Source: an uncultured Erythrobacter sp. (GTDB lineage: Bacteria > Pseudomonadota > Alphaproteobacteria > Sphingomonadales > Sphingomonadaceae). From it: a DNA stretch of 5,986 nt. The DNA lies in assembly GCA_947258465.1 (NCBI GenBank), contig CAMYIQ010000239.1, forward strand, positions 1 through 5,986. Direction: 5' to 3'. Below, piece after piece: positions 1 through 5,242 of this stretch. A program made the position numbers and the translations under genes. The notes beneath the pieces are model-generated. The model was not told where the DNA came from, made no database searches, and saw only the letters and a list, made by a program, of their open reading frames with translations. Position 1 is the first letter of the stretch; every line of letters begins with the position of its first letter.

Positions 1-237
1 CCGCATATCTGTCTGCTGGTGAAATGCTCGAGCCAGGACGAACTCGAAAACCTCGTCGAAACCCAGCCACAAACCTATCACCGGCCTGCCTATTATGGCG
101 CGAGCGGCTGGATCGGGGTGATCCTCAACCGCCCCGGTGTCGATTGGGATAATGTGGCTGAATGGCTCGAACGGAGCTGGCGCCTGCTGGCCCCCAAGAG
201 CGCGACCAAACTGCTCAACGCAGCGGACACGTTCTAG
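1..237 (+). CDS. MmcQ/YjbR family protein, C-terminal part (5' truncated by window)
   Basis: The frame is open from base 1 to a TAG at 235-237, giving 78 residues of a protein whose start lies outside the window. The fragment contains PHICLLVK, then RPAYYGASGWIGV, then PGVDWDNVAEWLERSWRLLAPK. These match the C-terminal half of the MmcQ/YjbR family (DUF419), small CyaY-like-fold proteins often annotated as DNA-binding. Their biochemical role is poorly defined, so no reaction is assigned. In-frame GTG codons exist (for example at 19), but the homology starts before them, so an internal start is unlikely. The next gene begins 6 nt after the stop, so the two are probably co-transcribed. Family assignment is from remembered motif pattern, not a search. 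Confidence 0.85.
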   Translation, partial: PHICLLVKCSSQDELENLVETQPQTYHRPAYYGASGWIGVILNRPGVDWDNVAEWLERSWRLLAPKSATKLLNAADTF

Positions 238-243
238 ACGGCC

Positions 244-1458
244 ATGGTCGCCCCGCCCCGCTCCCATCCCCTGGCACGCGCGAAAGCGGCCCAATGGGCG
301 GATCGTGCGGTACAGACGCTGTGGGACAGGGGCGTGACCCCAAAACCGCCGCTGGACCCCGATTATCTGTGGCAAATTGGCAGCCGGGGATTCGAAACCG
401 AGGATGAGCGTTCGATCAGAAGCGAAGCCGAGGTGGCCGATTTCCGCGAACGGCTCGAGCGGTTGTGCGCCAGCCTGCGCGACGAGGCACGGCTTAACGC
501 GCTCGGCCACACCATGGCTTATGGCCAACTGACCTCGGCCATCCGCAAACGGCACGCGCTGGGGCGGTTATGGCGCGACGACCCCGGCCTCGCGCATGCT
601 GACATTGCCGCTCCGATCATCGTGATCGGTCAGATGCGGGCAGGCACAACACGCCTGCATCGGCTTTTGGCCGCCGATCCGCGGCATGCGGGCACACGCT
701 TTTGCAACAGCCACGATCCGGTGCCCGCGACGCCCGACCTGCGCCCGCTCAAGGCACGAGCCGCTCTGATCGTTGCGCGGCGCATCAATCCGTGGCTCGA
801 AACCATTCACCCCTTCGGCGCGACTCGGATAGACGAGGAAATCGGCTGGCTAGCAGGCGCGCTCTCCCCCGCCACATTCGAAACGCAATGGCGGATCCCG
901 TCTTTCATTGCCTGGAACGAGGCGCGCGATGCGCGGCCGGTCTACGCAGAATTTTCGCGAATCCTTCGTACCGATGCGTCGACTATGGGCAATGCGCACC
1001 AACCGCGCGTCCTCAAATGTCCGCAGTTTTCCGAGGACCTGCCGAGCCTGAGAACGCAATTTCCGAATGCGAGATTCGTCGTCACGCACCGCGACCATGA
1101 TGACGTTCTCGACAGTTCGGTCTCGCTCGTCTCGAGCCAGATGGCCTTTCAAAGCGATCACGCCGATCTCTCCGCGATCCGGACCGAATGGCGCCGCAAG
1201 CTGGTATTGCGCGATGAACGCCTTCAGGCCCAGCTCACCCCCGAAACGGATGGCGTGGTTCATATCGATTTCGATGCGCTGGGCCATGACTGGCAGGCCG
1301 AGATTGCCCGCACCTACACGGAATGGGGGATCGAGTTGTCCCGCGAGGCGCTGCTAGCCATGGTCCGCGAACAGCATATCGCCGCGGCGGGCCATCATCA
1401 TCGCCACCGAACCGATATTGCCCGTTTTGGGCTGAGCCAGAACCGCGCGAAGGCCTAG
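244..1458 (+). CDS. Sulfotransferase family protein (Sulfotransfer_3-like)
   Basis: This 404-residue protein probably transfers sulfate from PAPS to a hydroxyl or amine acceptor; the acceptor cannot be read from sequence. The 5'-phosphosulfate-binding loop is at residues 124-146 (PIIVIGQMRAGTTRLHRLL), with the G-x-x-R-A-G-T-T core at 129-136. The 3'-phosphate-binding motif is at 274-295 (PNARFVVTHRD, then S291/S292 and SL). LKCPQ lies shortly before it, and a His-rich stretch (384-388) precedes FGL at 395-397. Only seven residues follow FGL, whereas relatives as I remember them usually carry about 15-20 more, so the C terminus looks short. The ATG at 244 has no strong Shine-Dalgarno, but it sits 6 nt after the upstream stop, consistent with coupling. 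No signal peptide or membrane segment is evident, so it is probably cytoplasmic. The stop shares a CTAG with the convergent NTF2-like gene. Confidence 0.88.
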   Translation: MVAPPRSHPLARAKAAQWADRAVQTLWDRGVTPKPPLDPDYLWQIGSRGFETEDERSIRSEAEVADFRERLERLCASLRDEARLNALGHTMAYGQLTSAIRKRHALGRLWRDDPGLAHADIAAPIIVIGQMRAGTTRLHRLLAADPRHAGTRFCNSHDPVPATPDLRPLKARAALIVARRINPWLETIHPFGATRIDEEIGWLAGALSPATFETQWRIPSFIAWNEARDARPVYAEFSRILRTDASTMGNAHQPRVLKCPQFSEDLPSLRTQFPNARFVVTHRDHDDVLDSSVSLVSSQMAFQSDHADLSAIRTEWRRKLVLRDERLQAQLTPETDGVVHIDFDALGHDWQAEIARTYTEWGIELSREALLAMVREQHIAAAGHHHRHRTDIARFGLSQNRAKA

Positions 1459-1462
1459 GCCT
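1451..1462. repeat. 12-bp perfect palindrome holding both convergent stop codons
   Basis: AGGCCTAGGCCT equals its own reverse complement. The central CTAG supplies TAG at 1456-1458 for the plus-strand sulfotransferase and TAG at 1457-1455 for the minus-strand NTF2-like gene. The reading frames therefore overlap by four bases. No spacer remains for a conventional terminator with a U-tract between the genes. Confidence 0.9.
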
Positions 1463-1868
1463 GCATCATCGCGGCAAATTTGGGCAGCGTCATTCCATTA
1501 TCTGCGCGGGTGACGGTAATCGCCGAAATGACGGGGCCATCGAAATCCACCCGCCACATGGTGTCCCCCGCGACTTCGGCCATGTCGCTTTCGAGATATC
1601 CGCGAACCAGCACCGCATCGTCATGCGCATCGATGGTCCGAATGCGCACCTGAGCGTTGTCATTGGCATCGCGAAACGCGCCATCGACTGCGAGTATCTC
1701 GTCTCGCCCCGATATCTTCTTGCCGCTAATGTCGACGAAAGCCATGTGGGCCGCCATCAAGGGCAGCGCTTCGGCATTGTTGCGCGCATTCATCGCATCG
1801 ACAAAGGCACGAGTCGTCGCAATTCGCTGGTGCTTGCAGCGCAGGGCAGGGACGATTCTCTTCAACAC
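1455..1868 (-). CDS. NTF2/SnoaL-like fold protein
   Basis: This is a 137-residue protein of the nuclear-transport-factor-2-like superfamily, a cone-shaped fold used by many small enzymes and binding proteins; its ligand is unknown. The family pattern is visible: helix RIATTRAFVDAMNARN (15-30), LMAAHMAFVD (37-46), a glycine turn with SGRDEI (53-58), then strands DDAVLVRGYLES (83-94), TMWRVDFDGPVISAITVTR (103-121) and a C-terminal TLPKFAAMM. Homology appears to begin around residue 14. The only usable upstream starts are GTG (1866-1868) or TTG (1863-1865); no ATG occurs before codon 26. The GTG lies two bases after a strong hairpin and has no clear Shine-Dalgarno, so the start is uncertain. It may depend on read-through from ndk. 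No signal peptide is seen. Confidence 0.75.
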   Translation of the reverse strand: MLKRIVPALRCKHQRIATTRAFVDAMNARNNAEALPLMAAHMAFVDISGKKISGRDEILAVDGAFRDANDNAQVRIRTIDAHDDAVLVRGYLESDMAEVAGDTMWRVDFDGPVISAITVTRADNGMTLPKFAAMMQA

Positions 1869-1870
1869 AA

Positions 1871-1900
1871 CGGGGACGATCCTAACCCAGATCGTCCCCG
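1871..1900 (-). terminator. Probable Rho-independent terminator of ndk
   Basis: A perfect 11-bp inverted repeat (1871-1881 with 1890-1900) encloses an 8-nt loop. Read on the minus strand, it lies 47 nt beyond the ndk stop and is followed by the T-rich TTGTGTTG. The plus-strand side lacks a T run, which favours action on minus-strand transcripts. A second, much weaker hairpin (CCCG/CGGG arms within about 1923-1936, followed by TTT on the minus strand) lies nearer to ndk. The U-tract is imperfect, so efficiency is uncertain. Confidence 0.65.
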
Positions 1901-1947
1901 CAGGATATGGTCTATTGCGAAACCCGCCTTAACGGGCCGCGATTGGC

Positions 1948-2370
1948 TTAACCCACGATTTCGTCTTCGTTGAAGAAGAAGTCGATTTCGATCTTGGCGT
2001 TTTCCTCGCTGTCCGAACCGTGGACCGAGTTCGCTTCGATCGATTCGGCATAGGTCTTGCGAATGGTGCCTTCATCGGCATCGGCCGGGTTGGTTGCGCC
2101 CATCACATCACGGTTGCGCTTCACGGCGTCTTCGCCTTCGAGCACCTGCACCACGACCGGGCCGGAGATCATGAAATCGACCAGTTCACCGAAAAAGGGG
2201 CGTTCCTTGTGGACAGCGTAGAAGCCTTCGGCCTGTTCGCGCGTCATCTGGATGCGCTTCGACGCGACGACGCGCAGGCCAGCGTCTTCGAGCATCTTGG
2301 TAACCGCACCGGTCAGGTTGCGGCGGGTGGCATCGGGCTTGATGATCGAAAAGGTGCGGGTAACCGCCAT
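1948..2370 (-). CDS. ndk: Nucleoside diphosphate kinase
   Basis: Ndk transfers the gamma-phosphate of ATP to nucleoside diphosphates through a phosphohistidine intermediate, balancing cellular NTP and dNTP pools in the cytoplasm. The 140-residue length is typical. All expected residues are present: K11 in SIIKPDA, Y51, the KERPFF segment (F59), R87 in the RNRDVMGATNP segment (86-95), T93, R104, N114 and the catalytic H117 in NSVHGSDS. The ATG at 2370 is chosen because the protein then begins MAVTRTFSIIKPDA as in the family, and AAGGAA lies 6 nt upstream. An in-frame TTG at 2445 would add 25 Arg-rich residues translated from the alternating-CG tract, and is rejected. The gene follows the lipoprotein gene on the same strand after a 78-nt gap, and a strong hairpin lies downstream. 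No abnormal residue was seen. Confidence 0.97.
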   Translation of the reverse strand: MAVTRTFSIIKPDATRRNLTGAVTKMLEDAGLRVVASKRIQMTREQAEGFYAVHKERPFFGELVDFMISGPVVVQVLEGEDAVKRNRDVMGATNPADADEGTIRKTYAESIEANSVHGSDSEENAKIEIDFFFNEDEIVG

Positions 2371-2376
2371 GGTGAA

Positions 2377-2382
2377 TTCCTT
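2377..2382 (-). promoter_or_regulatory. Shine-Dalgarno of ndk
   Basis: AAGGAA on the minus strand lies 6 nt before the ATG at 2370. It supports the 140-residue start over the longer TTG reading from 2445. Confidence 0.75.
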
Positions 2383-2408
2383 GCGTTCTGTACGGGGGAG
2401 AGGGTTCT

Positions 2409-2440
2409 CGCGCGCGCCCCTAGCGCCGCGCGCGCGCGCG
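2409..2440. repeat. Alternating CG tract with self-complementary arms between lipoprotein gene and ndk
   Basis: Nine bases of alternating CG (2409-2417) and fourteen (2427-2440, seven CG dinucleotides) flank CCCTAGCGC. The arms can pair with each other or with themselves, and such tracts are classically prone to Z-DNA under negative supercoiling. The tract begins 9 nt past the lipoprotein stop on the minus strand. It could therefore act as a terminator stem, but no T run follows on that strand. A possible -35/-10 pair (TTGCCC at 2440-2445, CTAGGG at 2418-2423, 16-nt spacer) would use the CG tract as its spacer; this is weak and speculative. Confidence 0.6.
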
Positions 2441-2448
2441 GGCAAGAA

Positions 2449-2982
2449 TCATTCTAGACCGCGACCTATCGAAAGCTGCGCAGCGGTTATCCCATCTTCG
2501 CGGGTGGCGGTGAAGGAAAAACTTGTTCCATCGCTGGCTTCGCCGCCAATCATCGTCATCGGGCCGCTCTGGATCGAAGTGGCGACATCGACCCCTGCGG
2601 CTTCGGCCTGTTCGCGATAATAGGAGACCATATCCTCGAGCGGGGCAGCACTTTCCAGGTCGAGCAGAACCAGCAGCCCTTCGGCCTGTTCGACCCGCGT
2701 GTTGTTGACGACCCTCGCACCAGGATAAACCGCAAAACCGGCGGGGAGCGCGACCGGTACGCTCTCGCCCGAACGCATGGTGGTGATCGTGCCGTCGTCA
2801 TCGGTGTGACGCGCGCGCGTTTCTCCAGTCGCGGCATCGATATCGTAGGATCCGCGCGCGGCAATTTCCTCCCCGGCATCGGTGGTGTTGTCACCGCCAC
2901 GGTTTTCGGCCCCGCACCCGGCAAGCGAAAGGGCTGCGATTGCATAGGTGGCAAAGGGCACGGTGCGAACAGAACGCTTCAT
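2449..2982 (-). CDS. Putative lipoprotein of unknown function
   Basis: I do not recognise a named family for this 177-residue protein. The N terminus is a lipoprotein signal: MKRSVR, a hydrophobic stretch at 8-20, then a lipobox L-A-G-C with the predicted lipidated cysteine at C23. After cleavage comes a flexible acidic region (24-70). The folded part starts around VALPAGFAVYPGARVV (77-92). Then come LLVLLDLES (103-111), a helix-like segment PLEDMVSYYREQAEAAGV (114-131) and a C-terminal beta-rich half with GTSFSFTATRED (152-163). The pattern LP-x-G-F-x-x-YPGA followed by a YYR helix recurs in many uncharacterised bacterial envelope proteins. Residue 24 is Gly, so outer-membrane sorting is plausible. 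The ATG at 2982 gives a clean signal peptide, although its Shine-Dalgarno is weak. It starts 34 nt after holC stops, so it is probably in the pepA-holC operon. Confidence 0.85.
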   Translation of the reverse strand: MKRSVRTVPFATYAIAALSLAGCGAENRGGDNTTDAGEEIAARGSYDIDAATGETRARHTDDDGTITTMRSGESVPVALPAGFAVYPGARVVNNTRVEQAEGLLVLLDLESAAPLEDMVSYYREQAEAAGVDVATSIQSGPMTMIGGEASDGTSFSFTATREDGITAAQLSIGRGLE

Positions 2983-3016
2983 GTTCAATCGACCCACGAA
3001 ACGCAGAGTTGTTCCG

Positions 3017-3463
3017 TCAGGCCCCTTCGCGCCAGGCGCCATCCTGATCCTGCTTGTTGATACGGTTATCGACCGCGTCGTCTTTCGCGAATCGGCGCCA
3101 GAGTTCGGCAGCCGCATCGCGTCGGTCCGCATCGAACAACAGCAGGACGCGCTCGAAGCCGGGGGCCTCATCGCGCCAGACGCCATCGGCAACCAGAAGC
3201 ATGCGCGCATCGTTGGGCGCGGCGCAGCTTTCGGAGATGAGGATCGGCTGGCGCGTTTCGTGCGGACCGCCCGCCATGCCATTGGCAAGAAAGGTCGCCC
3301 CGCCCTGTTCCCACAGAACCTTCGAAAGATGGTGCCGCTGCGCTTCGTCCGCGCTGACCACCACGAGGCGCTCACCCGCCTGCAACACCTTGCGCGCGAG
3401 CTTGGCGACTGTGATGTCGACCGGATCGCGGCTGAGCTGGTAGAAATCGACGCGGGTGGTCAT
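3017..3463 (-). CDS. holC: DNA polymerase III chi subunit
   Basis: Chi is the accessory subunit that, with psi, links the clamp-loader complex to single-stranded-DNA-binding protein on the lagging strand. The 148-residue protein begins with the family opening VDFYQL (5-10). It continues with the helix VAKLARKVLQAGERLVVVS (19-37), ADEAQRHHLSKVLWEQGGATFLANG (38-62), QPILIS (72-77), FERVLLLFD (103-111) and a C-terminal helix ending RINKQDQDGAW (134-144). Start choice: the ATG at 3463 overlaps the TGA of the upstream small gene as ATGA, and the protein begins at the family-typical point. An in-frame ATG at 3514 would add 17 residues without homology. The position downstream of pepA matches the E. 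coli order. The psi subunit (holD) is not in this window, and alphaproteobacteria often lack a recognisable one. Assignment is by pattern and context. Confidence 0.92.
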   Translation of the reverse strand: MTTRVDFYQLSRDPVDITVAKLARKVLQAGERLVVVSADEAQRHHLSKVLWEQGGATFLANGMAGGPHETRQPILISESCAAPNDARMLLVADGVWRDEAPGFERVLLLFDADRRDAAAELWRRFAKDDAVDNRINKQDQDGAWREGA

Positions 3464-3651
3464 GATCGTGGTGCTACCGCTTCGGCCTGCGGCGATGCCG
3501 AGTGTCGACGACATGCGGAACGCCCAGCTCGCCGACGCCGCTCGGGCCAGACGTATATCCTATCCCGATCGCGCAGCCATATTCTCCGCCACGCGAAATC
3601 GGGGCCACAGGCAAGACTGGTCTTGGTCGGCAAATCGCCTTTGCGCCGCAT
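3460..3651 (-). CDS. Degenerate DUF2256-like small protein (zinc ribbon missing three of four Cys)
   Basis: A 63-codon frame lies between pepA and holC. Residues 2-25 (RRKGDLPTKTSLACGPDF, then AWRRIW) and 35-43 (the WPERRRRAG end) follow the DUF2256 layout as I know it: K-x-DLPTK-x-C-x-x-C-G-R-P-F-x-W-R-K-K-W-x-R-x-W, then YCSxRCRR. Of the four cysteines expected at 12, 15, 35 and 39, only C15 remains. The others read S12 (AGT), W35 (TGG) and R39 (CGT), each one base from a Cys codon. R29 replaces an expected Trp. The tail (44-63) resembles nothing known to me. Translation looks possible: GGGAGG lies 10 nt before the ATG, 30 nt separate it from the pepA stop, and its TGA overlaps the holC ATG as ATGA. 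A GTG at 3672 would add seven residues. It may be a decaying zinc-ribbon gene, a diverged non-zinc protein, or a leader kept for coupling to holC. Confidence 0.6.
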   Translation of the reverse strand: MRRKGDLPTKTSLACGPDFAWRRIWLRDRDRIYVWPERRRRAGRSACRRHSASPQAEAVAPRS

Positions 3652-3661
3652 CTTGCCCGTG

Positions 3662-3667
3662 CCTCCC
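3662..3667 (-). promoter_or_regulatory. Shine-Dalgarno before the DUF2256-like gene
   Basis: GGGAGG on the minus strand lies 10 nt before the ATG at 3651 and within the 30-nt gap after the pepA stop. It favours the ATG at 3651 over the GTG at 3672, which this site would lie inside. Confidence 0.55.
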
Positions 3668-3681
3668 GCCACTGTTTTGGG

Positions 3682-5142
3682 TTAGCTCTCCAGCGTGTCG
3701 CGAACGAAGCGGTCGACCAGGCGCACGCCATAGCCCGTCGCCCCCTTGCCCCAGCTACGGCCCGGCTTGTCCGACCAGACCATGCCCGCCACATCGACAT
3801 GCGCCCAAGGCGTATCATCTTCGATGAAGCGCTGCAGGAACTGCGCTGCCGTGATCGATCCAGCCGCCTTGCCGCCGATGTTTTTCATGTCCGCGATGGG
3901 CGAATTGATCAACTTGTCATAGGCCGGCCCGATCGGCATGCGCCAGTTGCGGTCGCCAGTGGTCTCGCCCGCTTCATGCAGGTCCTTGGCCAGCTTGTCG
4001 TCGTTGGAGAACACACCCGCGAACTCGTTGCCGAGCGCAATGATCATCGCCCCGGTGAGCGTCGCGAAATCGACGATGCGGGCAGGCTGGAATTCCATCT
4101 GCGTCCAGTGCAGGGCATCGGCCAGCACCAGACGGCCTTCGGCATCGGTGTTGAGCACTTCGATGGTCTGGCCGCTCATGGAAGTGACCACATCGCCCGG
4201 GCGCTGCGCCTTGCCATCGGGCATGTTTTCGACCAGCCCCATCACGCCGACGACATTGGCCTGGGCCTTACGCGAAACCAGTGTCAGCATGGCCCCGGCG
4301 ACCGCGCCTGCGCCCCCCATGTCCCACTTCATATCTTCCATGCCCGGCCCGGGCTTGATCGAAATGCCGCCGGTATCGAAAGTGACACCCTTGCCGACCA
4401 GCGCGGTCGGGGCATCGCCAGGCTTACCGCCGTTCCAGCGGATCGCCAGAATACGCGATTCGCGTTCCGAACCGAGGCCCACGCCGAGCAGCGATCCCAT
4501 GCCCAGCTCTTCCATGTCCGCTTCGTTCAGCACGATTAGTTCGGCGCCGGTATTCGCGAACCGGTCCTGGCAGCGTTCCACGAAGCTTTCGGGATAGAGA
4601 ATATTGGCGGGTTCGGTGATGAGTTGCCGCGTGAATTCGACGCCGGTTGCGACATGGGCCATGTCTTCCCACGCCGCTTCGGCACCTTCGGGCGCGCCGA
4701 TAACGTCGACCGAGGCCAGCGTGACCTTCTGATCGTCCTTCATCTTGGTGCGATAGACGTCATAACGCCAGTTGCGCAGACGCAGACCGAGCAGCACAGA
4801 CGCCGCTTCCTCGCCCGACAATCCGCTGTCCGACAAGTCGAGTACAAGCTCCTCGTTCCCACTCGACTGATACTTGGCCGCAAGTGCCGCCCCGGCCTTT
4901 TCCAGATTGGCAAGCCGCGCTTCGTCGCTCTTGTCACCCGCTCCGGCGATGGCCAGACGCAAAACCTGCCCGTCGCGCTCGACGAACCCGTCGAAAATCT
5001 GTCCGGCATTGCCTTTGAAACGCGCGGCTTCCATGCCTTCGGACATGGCTTTGTCGAGACCGGCGGGGATCTTGCCCTTGTCGGTGACTTGAGCAACAAG
5101 GCGCGCAACCTGCGGACGGGACTGGCTGAACTGAATCTTCAT
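3682..5142 (-). CDS. pepA: Leucyl (cytosol) aminopeptidase, M17 family
   Basis: This two-metal aminopeptidase removes N-terminal residues from peptides in the cytoplasm; the E. coli homologue also binds DNA in Xer recombination and carAB control. The 486 residues form an N-terminal regulatory domain (about 1-160) and a C-terminal catalytic domain. The catalytic set aligns with E. coli numbering by constant spacing: K251, D256 and K263 in GKGVTFDTGGISIK, D274 in MKWDMGGA, then the M17 signature NTDAEGRL at 331-338 supplying D333, E335 and R337. The active enzyme is therefore expected to be intact and hexameric, as in the family. The ATG at 5142 is chosen because GGAG lies 5 nt upstream and the protein starts with MKIQFSQ. 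The longer open frame to 5376 runs across the divergent lptD start and is rejected. It is the first gene of the probable pepA - DUF2256-like - holC - lipoprotein operon. Confidence 0.97.
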   Translation of the reverse strand: MKIQFSQSRPQVARLVAQVTDKGKIPAGLDKAMSEGMEAARFKGNAGQIFDGFVERDGQVLRLAIAGAGDKSDEARLANLEKAGAALAAKYQSSGNEELVLDLSDSGLSGEEAASVLLGLRLRNWRYDVYRTKMKDDQKVTLASVDVIGAPEGAEAAWEDMAHVATGVEFTRQLITEPANILYPESFVERCQDRFANTGAELIVLNEADMEELGMGSLLGVGLGSERESRILAIRWNGGKPGDAPTALVGKGVTFDTGGISIKPGPGMEDMKWDMGGAGAVAGAMLTLVSRKAQANVVGVMGLVENMPDGKAQRPGDVVTSMSGQTIEVLNTDAEGRLVLADALHWTQMEFQPARIVDFATLTGAMIIALGNEFAGVFSNDDKLAKDLHEAGETTGDRNWRMPIGPAYDKLINSPIADMKNIGGKAAGSITAAQFLQRFIEDDTPWAHVDVAGMVWSDKPGRSWGKGATGYGVRLVDRFVRDTLES

Positions 5143-5242
5143 GGAATCTCCGGAAACAATATCTGGTCGGGGCGGCGGGGTCCACGGCCGCCCATCGAGG
5201 ATGGCGATTGCGATTAGGCGTGGCCGGTGCGATAGGCAAGCC
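5143..5242. promoter_or_regulatory. Divergent pepA/lptD promoter region
   Basis: These 100 bases separate the divergent starts of pepA and lptD, so promoters for both must lie here or inside the opposite gene. Weak candidates are visible. For pepA (minus): TTGCCT at 5234-5239 and TAATCG at 5211-5216, spacer 17. For lptD (plus): TTGCGA at 5208-5213 and GATAGG at 5231-5236, spacer 17, which would give a nearly leaderless message. The two sets overlap, so the promoters could compete. A 7-bp inverted repeat (5170-5176 with 5187-5193, 10-nt loop) lies in the predicted pepA leader. The GGAG for pepA is at 5148-5151. The region's role follows from gene orientation; the individual boxes are guesses. 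Confidence 0.5.

Noticed and set aside
1323..1973. 216-codon plus-strand frame across the sulfotransferase end and the NTF2-like gene
   Set aside because: It is mostly antisense to the NTF2-like gene and out of frame with the sulfotransferase. I considered it as a frameshifted sulfotransferase extension, but its residues after the overlap do not resemble the missing C-terminal helix.
1948..2445. Longer ndk reading from a TTG at 2445
   Set aside because: The extra 25 residues are Arg-rich translation of the CG tract. The canonical Ndk start MAVTRTFSIIKPDA and an AAGGAA site at 2377-2382 support the ATG at 2370.
2445..2455. Small inverted repeat AGAAT-C-ATTCT at the lipoprotein stop
   Set aside because: The arms are only 5 bp with a single-base centre, too short for a hairpin; probably chance.
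2948..3685. 245-codon plus-strand open frame opposite holC and the small gene
   Set aside because: It is antisense to a well-supported holC and has no family pattern, signal peptide or good ribosome site.
3502..4539. 345-codon plus-strand open frame opposite pepA
   Set aside because: It is antisense to the catalytic domain of pepA, has His/Arg-rich low-complexity composition with no recognisable motif, and long antisense frames are common in GC-rich DNA.
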